In this document: one piece after another, positions 8,311 to 17,544 of the stretch | Position numbering within the stretch: the first letter of the stretch is position 1 | How the letters are laid out: every line of letters starts with the position of its first letter | From: Planctomycetaceae bacterium | GTDB lineage: Bacteria > Planctomycetota > Planctomycetia > Planctomycetales > Planctomycetaceae | DNA length: 47,074 nucleotides | NCBI GenBank assembly: GCA_020426345.1 | Contig: JAGQQE010000010.1 | Location: forward strand, 1-47,074 | Reading direction: 5' to 3' | Notes under the pieces: generated by a model | Told to the model about the DNA's origin: nothing | Database searches by the model: none | What the model saw: only the letters and a program-made list of their open reading frames with translations | Made by a program: the position numbers and the translations under genes

Positions 8311-9975
8311 CTATTCGTATCGGAGAGCACGCACGGGATGCAGGCGTGAAGCTCGACGGGCCGGCAATACGCTCGCCAGAACGGCAATCGCGATGGCGCC
8401 AAGAGCCACCCAGAACACCATCATGGGATTAACCTGAGTGGGGATCTCATGAAAGTAATAGATCTTTTCGTCGAAGACGCGTCGACCCGTCAGCCAGCTC
8501 AATCCGTCTTCGATTTCGTTGATGTAGTGCACAAAGAACAGCCCGATCATCACTCCGGCAAGGCTGCCAACGATTCCCAGGCCCAGACCATAGGACAGGA
8601 AGATTGACATCACGCCCTGACTGCTGGCGCCCAGGGACTTCAGGATCCCGATGTCGCGTGTCTTTTCGACAACGATCATGAAGAAGATTGCCAGAATTCC
8701 AAAACCAGCAACCGCAATGATAAGAAACAGAAGTACATTCAGGATGGCGGTTTCAACTTCCACGGCGGACAGCAAAAGGCTCTGCTTTTCTTCCCAGGTT
8801 CGTATGCTGACGGCGAACGGCGGGAAGGCGGCCTTCAGTTTCGCGACAACCTGTGCAGCATCCTGGTAGTCCTTCAGTCGAATATGGATGGCCGAAATAT
8901 GGTCGACTCCATCCACGATCATTGCGCGATTACGCTGGAGTTCTTCAAGATTCATCAACACGATGCTGGAATCATATTCGCTCATTCCACTGCGAAAGAT
9001 ATCAGAGACAGTCGCTGTAAATTTGACGACATCAGGTGGCTGACTTGCTTTGACCGTCGAAAGAATGACGTCGTCGCCGGGATTCACCATCATGACCTTC
9101 TGAAGCTTCTTGGTTTCAGGGTTGAGGACCTGGAAGCTGACAATACCTTCACCGAGATAGACCCGAGCGGCGAGCGGCTCGGTGGAAATCGCTGCATCGG
9201 GGATATCAAAATGTTCGTCGAACGGGAGATCAATCGGCGACTCGGCCGCAGCGGAACCTGGCGTCATTTCCGTTGAAGCATCGCTCACGGCATCCGAAGC
9301 CCCGGCGATGTTCACCGGCGTGGTACTGTCGCCTGCCAGATCGAATGTGGGTTCTTCGACTGCTGCCTGAAGATTGTCCCCGGGATCTGAGTTGGTTTGG
9401 GGCAGATGGTCGAACGTTGGCGTGATTGATCGCTGTTGAAGCTGCATTGAATTCAGCTCCTTCACCTGCCGACGATATTCAATCGCTTCCGGGGTGAGTG
9501 TCCATCCCAGTGGCGTGTCCGGCGAACGCAGAGCAGGCCGGGTGACAACTCCGTCCTCGACGACCGCGTTGTAGCTGTCCAGATAGTCCTGTAGCGGGCC
9601 TACCTGTGCCTTACCCGCCGGATCAATGCCAACGATGCTGACCTGAGCAACGAACATCTCGCCACTCCAGGGGTCAGTGCATGAAATCATGCCGGGTACT
9701 TCTACTGTGGGCGTCATCGCGGCGATATAATCACCGGCAGCCTCGCGCACAATCTGCATTTGGCGCTGGCTGTCAGCGATTCCGTCCATGCTCTTGGATT
9801 CAACAACGATATCCGCCAGGAAGTTGTGAAGGCGGTCTCGCATCTCATTCGCAAAACCAGCCATCACACTGTTCACCACGATCATCGTGGCAACACCCAG
9901 CATGACGCTGATGATGCAGGCGAGGGCAATGTATTTGGTTCGAAGATAACGAACACAAAGCAGCAGCTTGTACAT
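8311..9975 (-). CDS. FtsX-family permease, LolC/LolE type
   Basis: The membrane partner of the adjacent LolD. The 554 residues show one N-terminal helix (about 15-37), a large extracytoplasmic region, and three C-terminal helices with the FtsX signature (KTRDIGILKSLGAS, then ...VLPARRASRLHPVRALRYE at the end). This is the usual LolC/E order. The periplasmic part holds an acidic, Ala/Ser/Thr/Pro-rich stretch at roughly 160-265 that makes the protein about 140 residues longer than typical LolC. The start at 9975 has GGAG eight bases upstream and lies 40 bases after the lysS stop; a longer frame from 10059 would overlap lysS. Only one permease is encoded here, so it may act as a homodimer, or a second one lies elsewhere. 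Confidence 0.87.
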   Translation of the reverse strand: MYKLLLCVRYLRTKYIALACIISVMLGVATMIVVNSVMAGFANEMRDRLHNFLADIVVESKSMDGIADSQRQMQIVREAAGDYIAAMTPTVEVPGMISCTDPWSGEMFVAQVSIVGIDPAGKAQVGPLQDYLDSYNAVVEDGVVTRPALRSPDTPLGWTLTPEAIEYRRQVKELNSMQLQQRSITPTFDHLPQTNSDPGDNLQAAVEEPTFDLAGDSTTPVNIAGASDAVSDASTEMTPGSAAAESPIDLPFDEHFDIPDAAISTEPLAARVYLGEGIVSFQVLNPETKKLQKVMMVNPGDDVILSTVKASQPPDVVKFTATVSDIFRSGMSEYDSSIVLMNLEELQRNRAMIVDGVDHISAIHIRLKDYQDAAQVVAKLKAAFPPFAVSIRTWEEKQSLLLSAVEVETAILNVLLFLIIAVAGFGILAIFFMIVVEKTRDIGILKSLGASSQGVMSIFLSYGLGLGIVGSLAGVMIGLFFVHYINEIEDGLSWLTGRRVFDEKIYYFHEIPTQVNPMMVFWVALGAIAIAVLASVLPARRASRLHPVRALRYE

Positions 9976-10015
9976 AGTTGGCACTCCGTTGCCCCGGGAA
10001 ATCAGCTTTCCCGGA

Positions 10016-11524
10016 TTAATCCTGTTTCTTGTCTTCCTGCTTGTCTTTTCCACCTTCATTTTCGTGCCGCAGAAGCGGGAAGAAAATGATATCGCGGATG
10101 CTGCGGCTGTTCGTCAGCAACATCACCAGACGGTCGATTCCAATTCCCAGTCCACCCGCTGGAGGCATCCCTACTTTTAATGCTTTGACGAAGTCGTGGT
10201 CCATTTTTGCCATCGAATCTTCTTCATCCTGACCTTCCAGTTGAGTCAGGAACAGTTTTTCCTGCAGTCGAGGATCGTTGAGTTCTGTGTAGGCGTTTGC
10301 CAGTTCCATCCCCCGCACAAACAGTTCGAAGCGTTCGGCAATGGCCGGATTGTCCTGCTTTCGCTTGGTCAGCGGACAAATGGCTGCCGGGTAGTCAATT
10401 ACAAAGATGGGACCCTTCAGATTGTCTTCCACCGTGGCTTCGAACACTTCGCTCACAACGACATCCGGGTGCATTCCGGTTGTGTCGATCCCCAGCGATC
10501 GGGCTTTGGCTTCTACAGCGCTGGCATTTGTCATGTCGCAGCCTGCATGTTCCAGAAACAGGTCGGCGTAGGTTCGTCGAGGCCAGGGAGGTGTCAAATC
10601 CACAGAGTCGCCCTCTTCACCCCATGGTATGATCAGCGAATCTCTGATTGCTTTGGCCGCATTCGTGACGATCTTTTCGGTCAGATCCATCATTGACCGA
10701 TAATCTCCATAAGCCTGGTAGATCTCAATCATCGTGAATTCGGGATTATGCGTCGCGTCCACGCCTTCGTTTCGAAAAACGCGACCAATCTCAAAGACCC
10801 GCTCGATGCCGCCAACCATCAACCGCTTCAGATGCAGTTCAAGTGCGATCCGAAGATAAAGCTCCATATCCAGCGTGTTATGGTGCGTGATGAAGGGCCT
10901 TGCCGCAGCTCCTCCGGCCACGGCGTGTAACACAGGCGTTTCAACCTCATTGAACTTTTCACCGCGAAGTGTCTGACGAACTGAATCGATGATTGCAGAA
11001 CGTTGCAGCATTCGATCCAGGACACCGTCGTTGTAGATGAGGTCCAGATACCGCTGGCGGAGAAGTGTTTCAACATCCTGGACCGAATGGAACTTCTCCG
11101 GCGGCTGAGCCAGTGATTTACATAACACGGTCAATTCAGAGACCTTAACCGACGGTTCACCCGCATCAGTTCGCCAGGTTGTACCATCGATCCCGATCAG
11201 GTCACCCAGATCCAGCGCGCCCATCAGTTCCCATTGCTGGTCGCTCAGGTCGCCGCGGGAGAACAGCAGCTGAATGCGTCCCGTCTGATCCTTGATATCG
11301 TAAAACCGAAGTTTGCCAGCCTTACGACGCAACATGATGCGGCCGGCAATTCGCACGGTGGGGCCGTTGACGCCCGCTTCGGCCGGAACCTGCTCTCTCG
11401 CTGTTGCGATCCCTGTGTGGTTGTCGAATCGCTGTCCCCACGGATCCTGGCCAAGAGACTCGATTTTTTCGAGCTTCTCAAGTCGTGCAAGTTCGAATCG
11501 ATCCGGTTTCTGTGGCGCCGTCAT
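10016..11524 (-). CDS. lysS: Lysyl-tRNA synthetase, class II
   Basis: Charges tRNA-Lys with lysine in the cytoplasm. From the ATG at 11524 the protein has 502 residues, the usual length. An OB-fold anticodon-binding domain (about 55-160; [19 protein letters not shown]) is followed by the class II core: motif 1 around [17 protein letters not shown], motif 2 [24 protein letters not shown] and motif 3 [16 protein letters not shown] at 11581 in frame would add 19 residues without homology, so I reject it. The tail is Lys/Glu-rich ([12 protein letters not shown]). The gene heads a same-strand run into the LolC/D genes with a 40-base gap; transcriptional linkage is likely, functional linkage is not. 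Confidence 0.97.
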   Translation of the reverse strand: MTAPQKPDRFELARLEKLEKIESLGQDPWGQRFDNHTGIATAREQVPAEAGVNGPTVRIAGRIMLRRKAGKLRFYDIKDQTGRIQLLFSRGDLSDQQWELMGALDLGDLIGIDGTTWRTDAGEPSVKVSELTVLCKSLAQPPEKFHSVQDVETLLRQRYLDLIYNDGVLDRMLQRSAIIDSVRQTLRGEKFNEVETPVLHAVAGGAAARPFITHHNTLDMELYLRIALELHLKRLMVGGIERVFEIGRVFRNEGVDATHNPEFTMIEIYQAYGDYRSMMDLTEKIVTNAAKAIRDSLIIPWGEEGDSVDLTPPWPRRTYADLFLEHAGCDMTNASAVEAKARSLGIDTTGMHPDVVVSEVFEATVEDNLKGPIFVIDYPAAICPLTKRKQDNPAIAERFELFVRGMELANAYTELNDPRLQEKLFLTQLEGQDEEDSMAKMDHDFVKALKVGMPPAGGLGIGIDRLVMLLTNSRSIRDIIFFPLLRHENEGGKDKQEDKKQD

Positions 11525-11869
11525 GAGTTCACGTGTGAGGTCTGTTTTCCGTCCGCACTGGCGAACGTCGGAAAATGACAACTGTTTTGAGAAGAGAGTG
11601 AGAATGGGCCAGTGCTGATCGGTGGACTCAACAACGGCGGAAAACCGGCGGATCTTGCTGAAATCAGCCGTTCAGGTCAATCCCATCCCGGTTCTCGATC
11701 AATTTCGCCGGATCCTGCCGGGATCACCGGATCCGCTACGGATTCCATGCCCAGAGATACCACACGGGTCAGAAGGGCACAGAATTGGTCAGGGAACTTC
11801 CCGGACAGCAGAAGGGAGTCTCCCGAAGGTGTGACGTTGACTTCCCGGGAATTTCGCGCCAACTGAGTT
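11525..11869. other. Intergenic region between the AhpD-like gene and lysS
   Basis: There are 345 bases without a convincing gene. It should hold the 3' end of the AhpD-like transcript and the lysS promoter, both on the minus strand. A perfect 10-bp palindrome TTCCCGGGAA (11842-11851) lies 18 bases past the AhpD-like stop, and GGATCC occurs twice in 11710-11735. No T-tract follows these, so I do not call a terminator. Confidence 0.5.
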
Positions 11870-12505
11870 TCAATTGACGCCGACAGACCGAAGAAACTGG
11901 CTGCCACAGACAATGGTTGCGGCACACTGAACGGCTTCGTAGATCGCTTCGTCCGAGATTTCCAGCTGACGTGCCTTCGCAACGTGGGAGGATGTACAGG
12001 GTTTACATCCGTTCAGGTTGCTGAGTGAGAGGTTGATCAGTTCCACCGTTTGATGGGTCAGAGATGTCCCGCTGAATGTATGGGCTCGCAGTCCGACAGA
12101 CATCCCGTCAAACACGTCTGATCCGCTGATATCGCGGAACTTGAACAGCACATTGTACATGGAGTTTGTTGATCCAACTGCCATGGCTTCAATGACTTCC
12201 GTCGAATTGACACCCGCACGTTCAGCGTATGGCTTCAGGAACGACAGCCATGCCTGGCAGCCCATGTGCCCGCATGCCGCTGAAGCGACCAGCAGTTTTG
12301 TTTTCAGATCCAGTTTTCCTTCGCTCAGCACAAACTTGCGGAAATTCATGAAGTAGTCGTGCAACAAGGCTGGCACATTTGCGAAATAGCGGAAGATCTC
12401 GGGCACCTCTGACAACTCAAGAACCTCACGAATCCGCTCAAAGGTTTGTGCGACCTTGTCCACGGCATCCGATTCGTTAACTGGCTGGATAAGAGGTGTA
12501 GACAT
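11870..12505 (-). CDS. AhpD-like / carboxymuconolactone decarboxylase family protein
   Basis: A 211-residue all-helical protein of the AhpD-like superfamily. The C-terminal half has the family redox site NGCKPCTSSHVAKA (Cys-x-x-Cys-x-x-His), preceded by VELINLSLSNL. The first half repeats the fold with a changed motif, CGHMGC (four residues between the cysteines), so only the second site looks catalytic. Such proteins reduce peroxides or peroxiredoxin partners through the CxxC pair. No AhpC gene is next to it, so the partner is unknown. The ATG has AGGAG 14 bases upstream, a long spacing. It lies divergent from the unknown gene at 12811, with a 305-base shared upstream region. Confidence 0.85.
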   Translation of the reverse strand: MSTPLIQPVNESDAVDKVAQTFERIREVLELSEVPEIFRYFANVPALLHDYFMNFRKFVLSEGKLDLKTKLLVASAACGHMGCQAWLSFLKPYAERAGVNSTEVIEAMAVGSTNSMYNVLFKFRDISGSDVFDGMSVGLRAHTFSGTSLTHQTVELINLSLSNLNGCKPCTSSHVAKARQLEISDEAIYEAVQCAATIVCGSQFLRSVGVN

Positions 12506-12810
12506 GGCTCTGATGGGAACTCCTGTGATAATGAAAGGGCTTTAGTGTCTTTGAATGAATGAGAGTGGATAGAATACGCAGATGCCGGAGAGGGAGTGAA
12601 ATTTGGGGTTTGCAATCTCCACATTTCGCAACTTCCACATATCACTCCTGTTGAGCATGTGCGATGAATGATGGGCTGGAAGACGCTCTCCACATCTCCA
12701 ACCTTTCACGAATCTGTTTAATTCATCGCGGCGCTGCGGAACCATGAGCGGCATCGTCCCTGCTGACTGTCCTTTCTGCCACGTATACAGCGAACCAAGT
12801 CACCTTTTCA
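12506..12810. other. Divergent promoter region
   Basis: These 305 bases separate the start of the AhpD-like gene (minus) from the unknown gene at 12811 (plus) and must carry both promoters. I see no open frame with coding character and no strong inverted repeat. A plus-strand TAGAAT near 12570 could serve as a -10 element, but no well-spaced -35 goes with it. Confidence 0.45.
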
Positions 12811-13665
12811 ATGAATAATACTGTCAGCATCTTCATGATTGGCCCATTGCGCGAGCCTGTGTTTGCAGCAACGGTCGAAGCAGTTCGGCGGAATGATGCC
12901 GTTCGAATTGCCGGGGAATTCGAAACAATTCCAGCGGCCATTCGACATCTGAAGCAGGGGGCACCGGCAGCGGACCTGACTATCGTTCTGCAAAGTTATC
13001 CTGAACAGTTTCAGCGGGCGGATATCGATCAGCTGATTTCCGCGACGATTTTCAAGTCGTTGGTCTGTTGTTTTGGTCCCTGGTGCGAATCGGATGGACG
13101 ATCGGCACCACACTGGCCAACCACCGTTCGAATACCTGCTCGTTTTTGCCCGGATGCCATACTGGATGTTGTAAATGGTCTATCCGAGGGGCTGGAGCCA
13201 CTTTCACCTCTCGCATCACCTGAGGAGGTTTACGCGTATCGGACCCTGGGTTCGGCTCTGAGACGGCCTGATACAAAAGATGGAATCGAGTCTGCTGTTT
13301 TGATCGGACAGGATCGAGCCCTGTTGCAAACGGTGCAGGACATCTGCCGCGAGTTCGGGATCAGGGTGGAATGCGTTACCGTCCACCAGCTGGTCGCAGG
13401 AACGATGGGTGTGACGGTGCCTCCGCAGTTGGCGTTCGTCGATCAGGATGGACTGCGTTCGGAGCTTTGGTTGAATGCCGCACAGCGTCGATTTCCCAGC
13501 GCTTGTGTTGCCGGGCTCACTTGGCACGTTGATCCAGACTTGAGCGATTCGTCGTTCCCGGTAATTGCAAAGCTCAATCTGGCTGCAGGCATCGAGGGAT
13601 TATTGCGTGCTCTCACATCAGAGGTTCACCAAATGCAAGTGCTCGATGATCCTGATGACGATTAG
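12811..13665 (+). CDS. Unknown protein with two receiver-like alpha/beta halves
   Basis: I do not recognise this 284-residue protein as a named family. It has no signal peptide or membrane helix, so it is probably cytoplasmic. Residues 1-100 alternate beta and alpha like a response-regulator receiver (VSIFMIGPLREPVFAAT, then IAGEFETIPAAIRHL and ADLTIVLQSYPEQF). Residues from about 160 repeat this shape (SAVLIGQDRALLQTVQDIC, VECVTVHQLVAGTMG, PQLAFVDQDG, FPSACVAGLTWH). The phosphorylated Asp and the Lys of true receivers are not clearly present, so it may be a degenerate double receiver. The C-terminus is acidic (DDPDDD). It is a lone plus-strand gene among minus-strand genes and converges on the DUF1559 gene with a 44-base gap. 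Confidence 0.7.
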   Translation: MNNTVSIFMIGPLREPVFAATVEAVRRNDAVRIAGEFETIPAAIRHLKQGAPAADLTIVLQSYPEQFQRADIDQLISATIFKSLVCCFGPWCESDGRSAPHWPTTVRIPARFCPDAILDVVNGLSEGLEPLSPLASPEEVYAYRTLGSALRRPDTKDGIESAVLIGQDRALLQTVQDICREFGIRVECVTVHQLVAGTMGVTVPPQLAFVDQDGLRSELWLNAAQRRFPSACVAGLTWHVDPDLSDSSFPVIAKLNLAAGIEGLLRALTSEVHQMQVLDDPDDD

Positions 13666-13682
13666 GGATTTGCTCGCTCCTG

Positions 13683-13698
13683 ACGTTCGGCGGAACGT
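13683..13698. terminator. Short hairpin between convergent genes
   Basis: A 6-bp stem (ACGTTC/GAACGT) with a GGCG loop sits in the 44-base gap between two convergent stops. Only a weak T-rich stretch follows on the plus strand, so termination by it is uncertain. Confidence 0.3.
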
Positions 13699-13709
13699 TG
13701 GCCTCTTGT

Positions 13710-14858
13710 TTAGAAATCCTGATCGCTGAGATCTTCCTGTGTTTCGATTGCCGACTCGGGGCCTCGCGGCCGCGAACCGGCGGGGGAGACGAGTCGAGCG
13801 TAAACCGATGGCGCGATGTCTTCGCTGACGAATCCCACCGATCCATCAACCCATGCAACATTGACACCGTTGGGATGCTGGGAATTCGGGGCCGCGAATC
13901 GGACATCATTTTCCGATCCCAGTCCGGCGGCGGTCCCATTGACAACAGAGCTGACACCGATCGAACTGCTTGCTTTCGAAATTGAATCGAATGGGTTTCG
14001 ATAATTAGCAGGCCCCTGATCGTACGGAGCAATTGGCAGCACAAACGTGCAACGCCGCCAGTTTGGGCTTGCCCAGTTGGCTTTGGGACCGGCGTTGGCA
14101 AGACCAGCGTGTGAGTTTTCAGAGAGCAGGATGGTTTGGCTGCTGCCATCGTAGACTCTATCCAGAGAAAAGCTTCCGTGACTCCACGATCTGGTGATCA
14201 TCGCGGAGTCGGCGCCAGGTTCACGCACTTGCCAGAACATGCCCGTATCACGGTGGGCGTCTGCATCTTCAGCGTCGATGTCAGGTGTGGCCATAGAATT
14301 GGTGGTGTTATTGCGATTCCAGTTGATCTGACCGGCATCCCAAAAATTGTCCTTTGCACCGACCGACATGTAACCATGGTTCACGACGTAACTCAACTGG
14401 CGGGGCTCCGATGGTCTGGTCGTATCATCGGGGCAATACAAAACGCGAACAGGAATAGAACCCAGCTCTGAATTTGCAGGGCTATCAAAGGGTTGGTCGA
14501 AATTCCATCGATCGGCAATATCTCTGCGGTCCACGTACGGCAGAAGAGATACGACCCAATTCTGCATGGGGCGGAACCTCCCGCCGTCGCGGTGCTGAAA
14601 TCGTTGTGATGCCGGCAAATGACCCTGATGAGCACCCGCGTAGTTGTGCATCGCCAGTGCGAGATTCTTCAGGTTATTCCGGCACGACAACAGATGCGAT
14701 GAACCGCGTGTGACTCGAATTGACGGCAGAATCAATGCCAGCAGTGTTGCAACGATGGCCACAGAAACGGCGAGGTCCACAAGTGAAAATCCACCGCGTT
14801 GTGGTCGTTGCCCGATTCGCTGCCGCCCGAATATCGTTCGCCCCATTGTGTCCCCCAT
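13710..14858 (-). CDS. DUF1559 pseudopilin-like protein
   Basis: A 382-residue member of the large planctomycete DUF1559 family. The N-terminus is a class III (prepilin) signal: a basic, Arg/Gln-rich leader, then GGFSLVDLAVSVAIVATLL and a single hydrophobic helix. Usual pseudopilins have FTLIEL; here the acidic residue at the fifth mature position is Asp, not Glu. The globular part ends with the H-X9-DG motif (HPNGVNVAWVDG) near 335-346, the mark of the prepilin-type processing-associated domain. It is probably cut by a prepilin peptidase and held at the cell surface. Its role is unknown. A second ATG at 14846 has GGGGGA five bases before it and may be the true start. No secretion genes lie nearby. 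Confidence 0.9.
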   Translation of the reverse strand: MGDTMGRTIFGRQRIGQRPQRGGFSLVDLAVSVAIVATLLALILPSIRVTRGSSHLLSCRNNLKNLALAMHNYAGAHQGHLPASQRFQHRDGGRFRPMQNWVVSLLPYVDRRDIADRWNFDQPFDSPANSELGSIPVRVLYCPDDTTRPSEPRQLSYVVNHGYMSVGAKDNFWDAGQINWNRNNTTNSMATPDIDAEDADAHRDTGMFWQVREPGADSAMITRSWSHGSFSLDRVYDGSSQTILLSENSHAGLANAGPKANWASPNWRRCTFVLPIAPYDQGPANYRNPFDSISKASSSIGVSSVVNGTAAGLGSENDVRFAAPNSQHPNGVNVAWVDGSVGFVSEDIAPSVYARLVSPAGSRPRGPESAIETQEDLSDQDF

Positions 14859-15198
14859 TCGACATTGCCGGCCAGCACGATTGCCTTCAATCCAAAGGTT
14901 GCAATCGCTTAGGGGGGAGTAACGATGTCGTGCAGCAGAGTTCCGTATCCTGCTACGGAAAAATTATCCTGATTGTCAGGAAAGATCCTTGCTGAGGAGC
15001 AACTTCGAAGACACTGCCCAAATGCATCAATCGGCACTGCGAATCAGTCTGGTGATTTGAGAACTGCGCCGAAAGACGGCTCCGGGGCGAACATGGCAGG
15101 CAGGGATCCGTCGCCCGGTGTCCGGGAAATGGCACTGCGTGGGACCGGCCCCTTCATTTGGGGTGATCCAAACTGGAAAGCGATCGCCTGGATGGTCC
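14859..15198. other. Upstream region of the DUF1559 gene
   Basis: These 340 bases lie between the 3' end of the VKOR-fusion gene and the DUF1559 start, both on the minus strand. A perfect 7-bp hairpin (TTCCGTA, 6-base loop, TACGGAA; 14941-14960) lies 83 bases upstream of the DUF1559 start, in its likely leader. It has no T-tract on the minus strand, so it is not a standard terminator. No gene is seen. Confidence 0.45.
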
Positions 15199-16953
15199 TC
15201 AGTTCTTTTCAATTGCGCTGGAGAGCGACGCGACGCTGTTGACTTCCCCGGTCATGATGGAACGCGGGAACATCAACTTGGGGACAGCCCCTGCGCCGAC
15301 CTTGCGATACAGATCCACATGCCGTTGGATGTACTGATCCGGAATGCCACGATTGAGTTCATCCTGCAGAGGCTGCCGACCGACGAGCTGTTCCGCTTTG
15401 GTCCGTGCTTCTCCCGCGGTGCGGTTTCGCCCTGCATCGAACATCCAGTTGTGGTATTCGGCGAACTGCTGTGGCGAAACTCTCCAGACAGCAACGGCCA
15501 GTTTTGCCAATTCGCATGCATCAGCGTGGCCGGTGCTGCTGATGGCATTGTTGCAGCGTGGGTTCAGAGGCACGGCCAGCATAATAATTGCAAAGTCATC
15601 ACCGTATTTTTCACACGCTTTCTTGATGGTTCGGTGAGTGTTTCGGCAGTGTGGACACGTGTAGTCGAACATTTCCACCATGATGTATTTCGCATCGCAC
15701 TTGCCAACCATGGGCCATTGAGCAGCATTCAGCCGGAACTTGTCACCAGCCACGCTGACAATTCTTGGTTCTGCTTCACCGGCCGCTTCTTCCGTTTCGG
15801 GTTGCTGTGCTTTGGTTTCTTCAGTTGAAGTCGCTTCGTCCGATTTCGTAGTTTCATCAGCAAACGCGATCAGGATGTGATTTGTCGATCGAATGGCTCC
15901 CGGAATGATTGTCAGAACGGAAGAAATCACCGGAAGCGTTTCATCCTTTTCTGCGGATGCTGCGGCAGGTTGCCGGGGCTCAATCTCCGGAGTATCAGAG
16001 CCGCTGCGACTGACACTGGGGTTCGAGGCGCTGGATTTCGTGTCTCTGGATTCCACCACTGGCGAATCCGGGTCGCGAGCCGAGGCCGGTGATGAATCAC
16101 CCGGGGCAGGCTCGATAAAGGGAGCTTCAAACACCGCGGTTGCGTCAGCAACAGGAGACTCAAACACCGGTGCGGCTTCAATTTCGCCGGGAGCCGCGAA
16201 GATCTCATCACCTGGTGGGGCGAAAATATCTGCGTCTGGAGATGCCAGCATGTCGGAACTGGATGAACCTGAAGCGGGAAGATCGAACTCTTCCACAACG
16301 AAGGTCTGGGGCGGGGGAGTCAGCAGTTGGCCAATGATCAGAACTGCCGAACACGCGGCTCCTGCGCCGCCAAATTGTCGGATCGATTTCCAGCTGATCT
16401 GCTTCTGCATCAAGACGGTGGCAACCAGCAGCAGCCCACAGGTATGCGCGACCAGGCAGTATGGGCACAGGTGTCCGATCACAAAAACTTGCAACCCGAT
16501 AAACCAAAGCGCCGCGATACCAGCGGCCACAGCTCCCGCTGTGAGCGATTTCCAGGCAAGAACACGCAGGGATTCAGGGGAATTCGGACCAACAAAAACA
16601 AGGACTGCCAGAAGACTCGCATACAGTCCAACCGCGGGCACGGAGACGGGGATACCAAACCACTTCGACCAGGCGCTCGTGAGAACGTGTCCGCAATTGA
16701 AGACATCTCCCGTACATCCGAACACGGGTGAAGCATTAAATGCAGTCCATGCAAGGTATGCCGAGACTGCGAGCGCAATTGTACAGAGGATACGGAGAAA
16801 CCAGCGCACACTGCCGGATGGACCAGATGGAGGGCTGCCGGAAGGGGGACCCTGGCCGTCATCGATCGGGGCGTGAAACGCCGGCGTTTCCGATGTGGTT
16901 TTCAATCCGTCGTCATCAGAACAGATCACAGCAAGTCGAAGCGGCGAAGGCAT
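15199..16953 (-). CDS. VKOR-thioredoxin fusion, disulfide-bond formation protein
   Basis: A 584-residue membrane protein that probably oxidises exported proteins. Residues 50-215 form a vitamin K epoxide reductase (VKOR) domain with four or five helices: the shuttle pair Cys80/Cys87 (GCTGDVFNC) and the quinone-side pair Cys163/Cys166 (CPYC). A 200-residue linker rich in Pro, Ser, Ala and Glu follows. The C-terminal DsbA-like thioredoxin domain carries CPHC (Cys433/Cys436) in EMFDYTCPHCRN and shows homology to the end. Bacterial VKORs are often fused to a thioredoxin domain, so the two halves likely act as the DsbB and DsbA parts. The ATG at 16953 has GGAG eight bases before it; a frame open to 17151 adds 66 residues without homology. 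The long linker is unusual. Confidence 0.9.
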   Translation of the reverse strand: MPSPLRLAVICSDDDGLKTTSETPAFHAPIDDGQGPPSGSPPSGPSGSVRWFLRILCTIALAVSAYLAWTAFNASPVFGCTGDVFNCGHVLTSAWSKWFGIPVSVPAVGLYASLLAVLVFVGPNSPESLRVLAWKSLTAGAVAAGIAALWFIGLQVFVIGHLCPYCLVAHTCGLLLVATVLMQKQISWKSIRQFGGAGAACSAVLIIGQLLTPPPQTFVVEEFDLPASGSSSSDMLASPDADIFAPPGDEIFAAPGEIEAAPVFESPVADATAVFEAPFIEPAPGDSSPASARDPDSPVVESRDTKSSASNPSVSRSGSDTPEIEPRQPAAASAEKDETLPVISSVLTIIPGAIRSTNHILIAFADETTKSDEATSTEETKAQQPETEEAAGEAEPRIVSVAGDKFRLNAAQWPMVGKCDAKYIMVEMFDYTCPHCRNTHRTIKKACEKYGDDFAIIMLAVPLNPRCNNAISSTGHADACELAKLAVAVWRVSPQQFAEYHNWMFDAGRNRTAGEARTKAEQLVGRQPLQDELNRGIPDQYIQRHVDLYRKVGAGAVPKLMFPRSIMTGEVNSVASLSSAIEKN

Positions 16954-17544
16954 CGAACTATCTCCGTGTGCCAGCCTCTTGGCTGACAGCGTGGCGTGGT
17001 CAGCGTAGGAAAACGCAGAACCACTTAACTCATGCGAGCCTCTATGGACCGGGCAATTTGCCCCGCGGAGCGCTGGCGAGGGATACCAATGCTCTGACCA
17101 CAGAAAATACACCCTCCCTGGACCAACCAAGAATACGTTTTGCTGAGGCACGACAAAAGGCCAAAGAATTGATTCTATGGCTATAAATCTTTATCCAAAC
17201 GTCGCAAACCTATCCCAGGAATTCTCCGGCTCCTTAAGCTTGCAGGCCCACTTCGCCGCAAAATCCGTCCAGTTTTACTGAAATGCTCATCCGTCCGAAT
17301 CTGCTCGAATACGTGAATCGGGGCACCAACGCTCTGCGGATGGGGTGGCAGATACCAGAATTCTGGTTCACTCAGGCAGTTCCCGAAAGCGTTGTGCTGC
17401 ACTGCAAGGAGGGATATAACCCGCCTGGTCGTCGATCTGGCGTCATTCCGCATCGACCGCTGTTTCGTTTCTGTCGTTTCCATTGTGGCTTTTCGTATCA
17501 GTCGCAAATGGAATGGACAGTCTTTTTTCTGACAAGATGGATTC
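16954..17544. other. Divergent region between the VKOR fusion and thrS
   Basis: There are 591 bases with no convincing gene, although minus-strand frames stay open through parts of it. It must hold both the minus-strand VKOR-fusion promoter and the plus-strand thrS promoter and leader. I looked for a T-box and saw no convincing specifier hairpin, antiterminator or T-box sequence. Two imperfectly similar stretches around 17050-17105 and 17318-17385 share GATACCA and flanking bases. Confidence 0.45.

Noticed and set aside
14941-14960. Terminator hairpin before the DUF1559 gene
   Set aside because: There is no T-tract on the minus strand; the A-run lies on the wrong side.
16954-17544. T-box riboswitch for thrS
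   Set aside because: No specifier loop, T-box sequence or terminator/antiterminator pair could be built from the leader.
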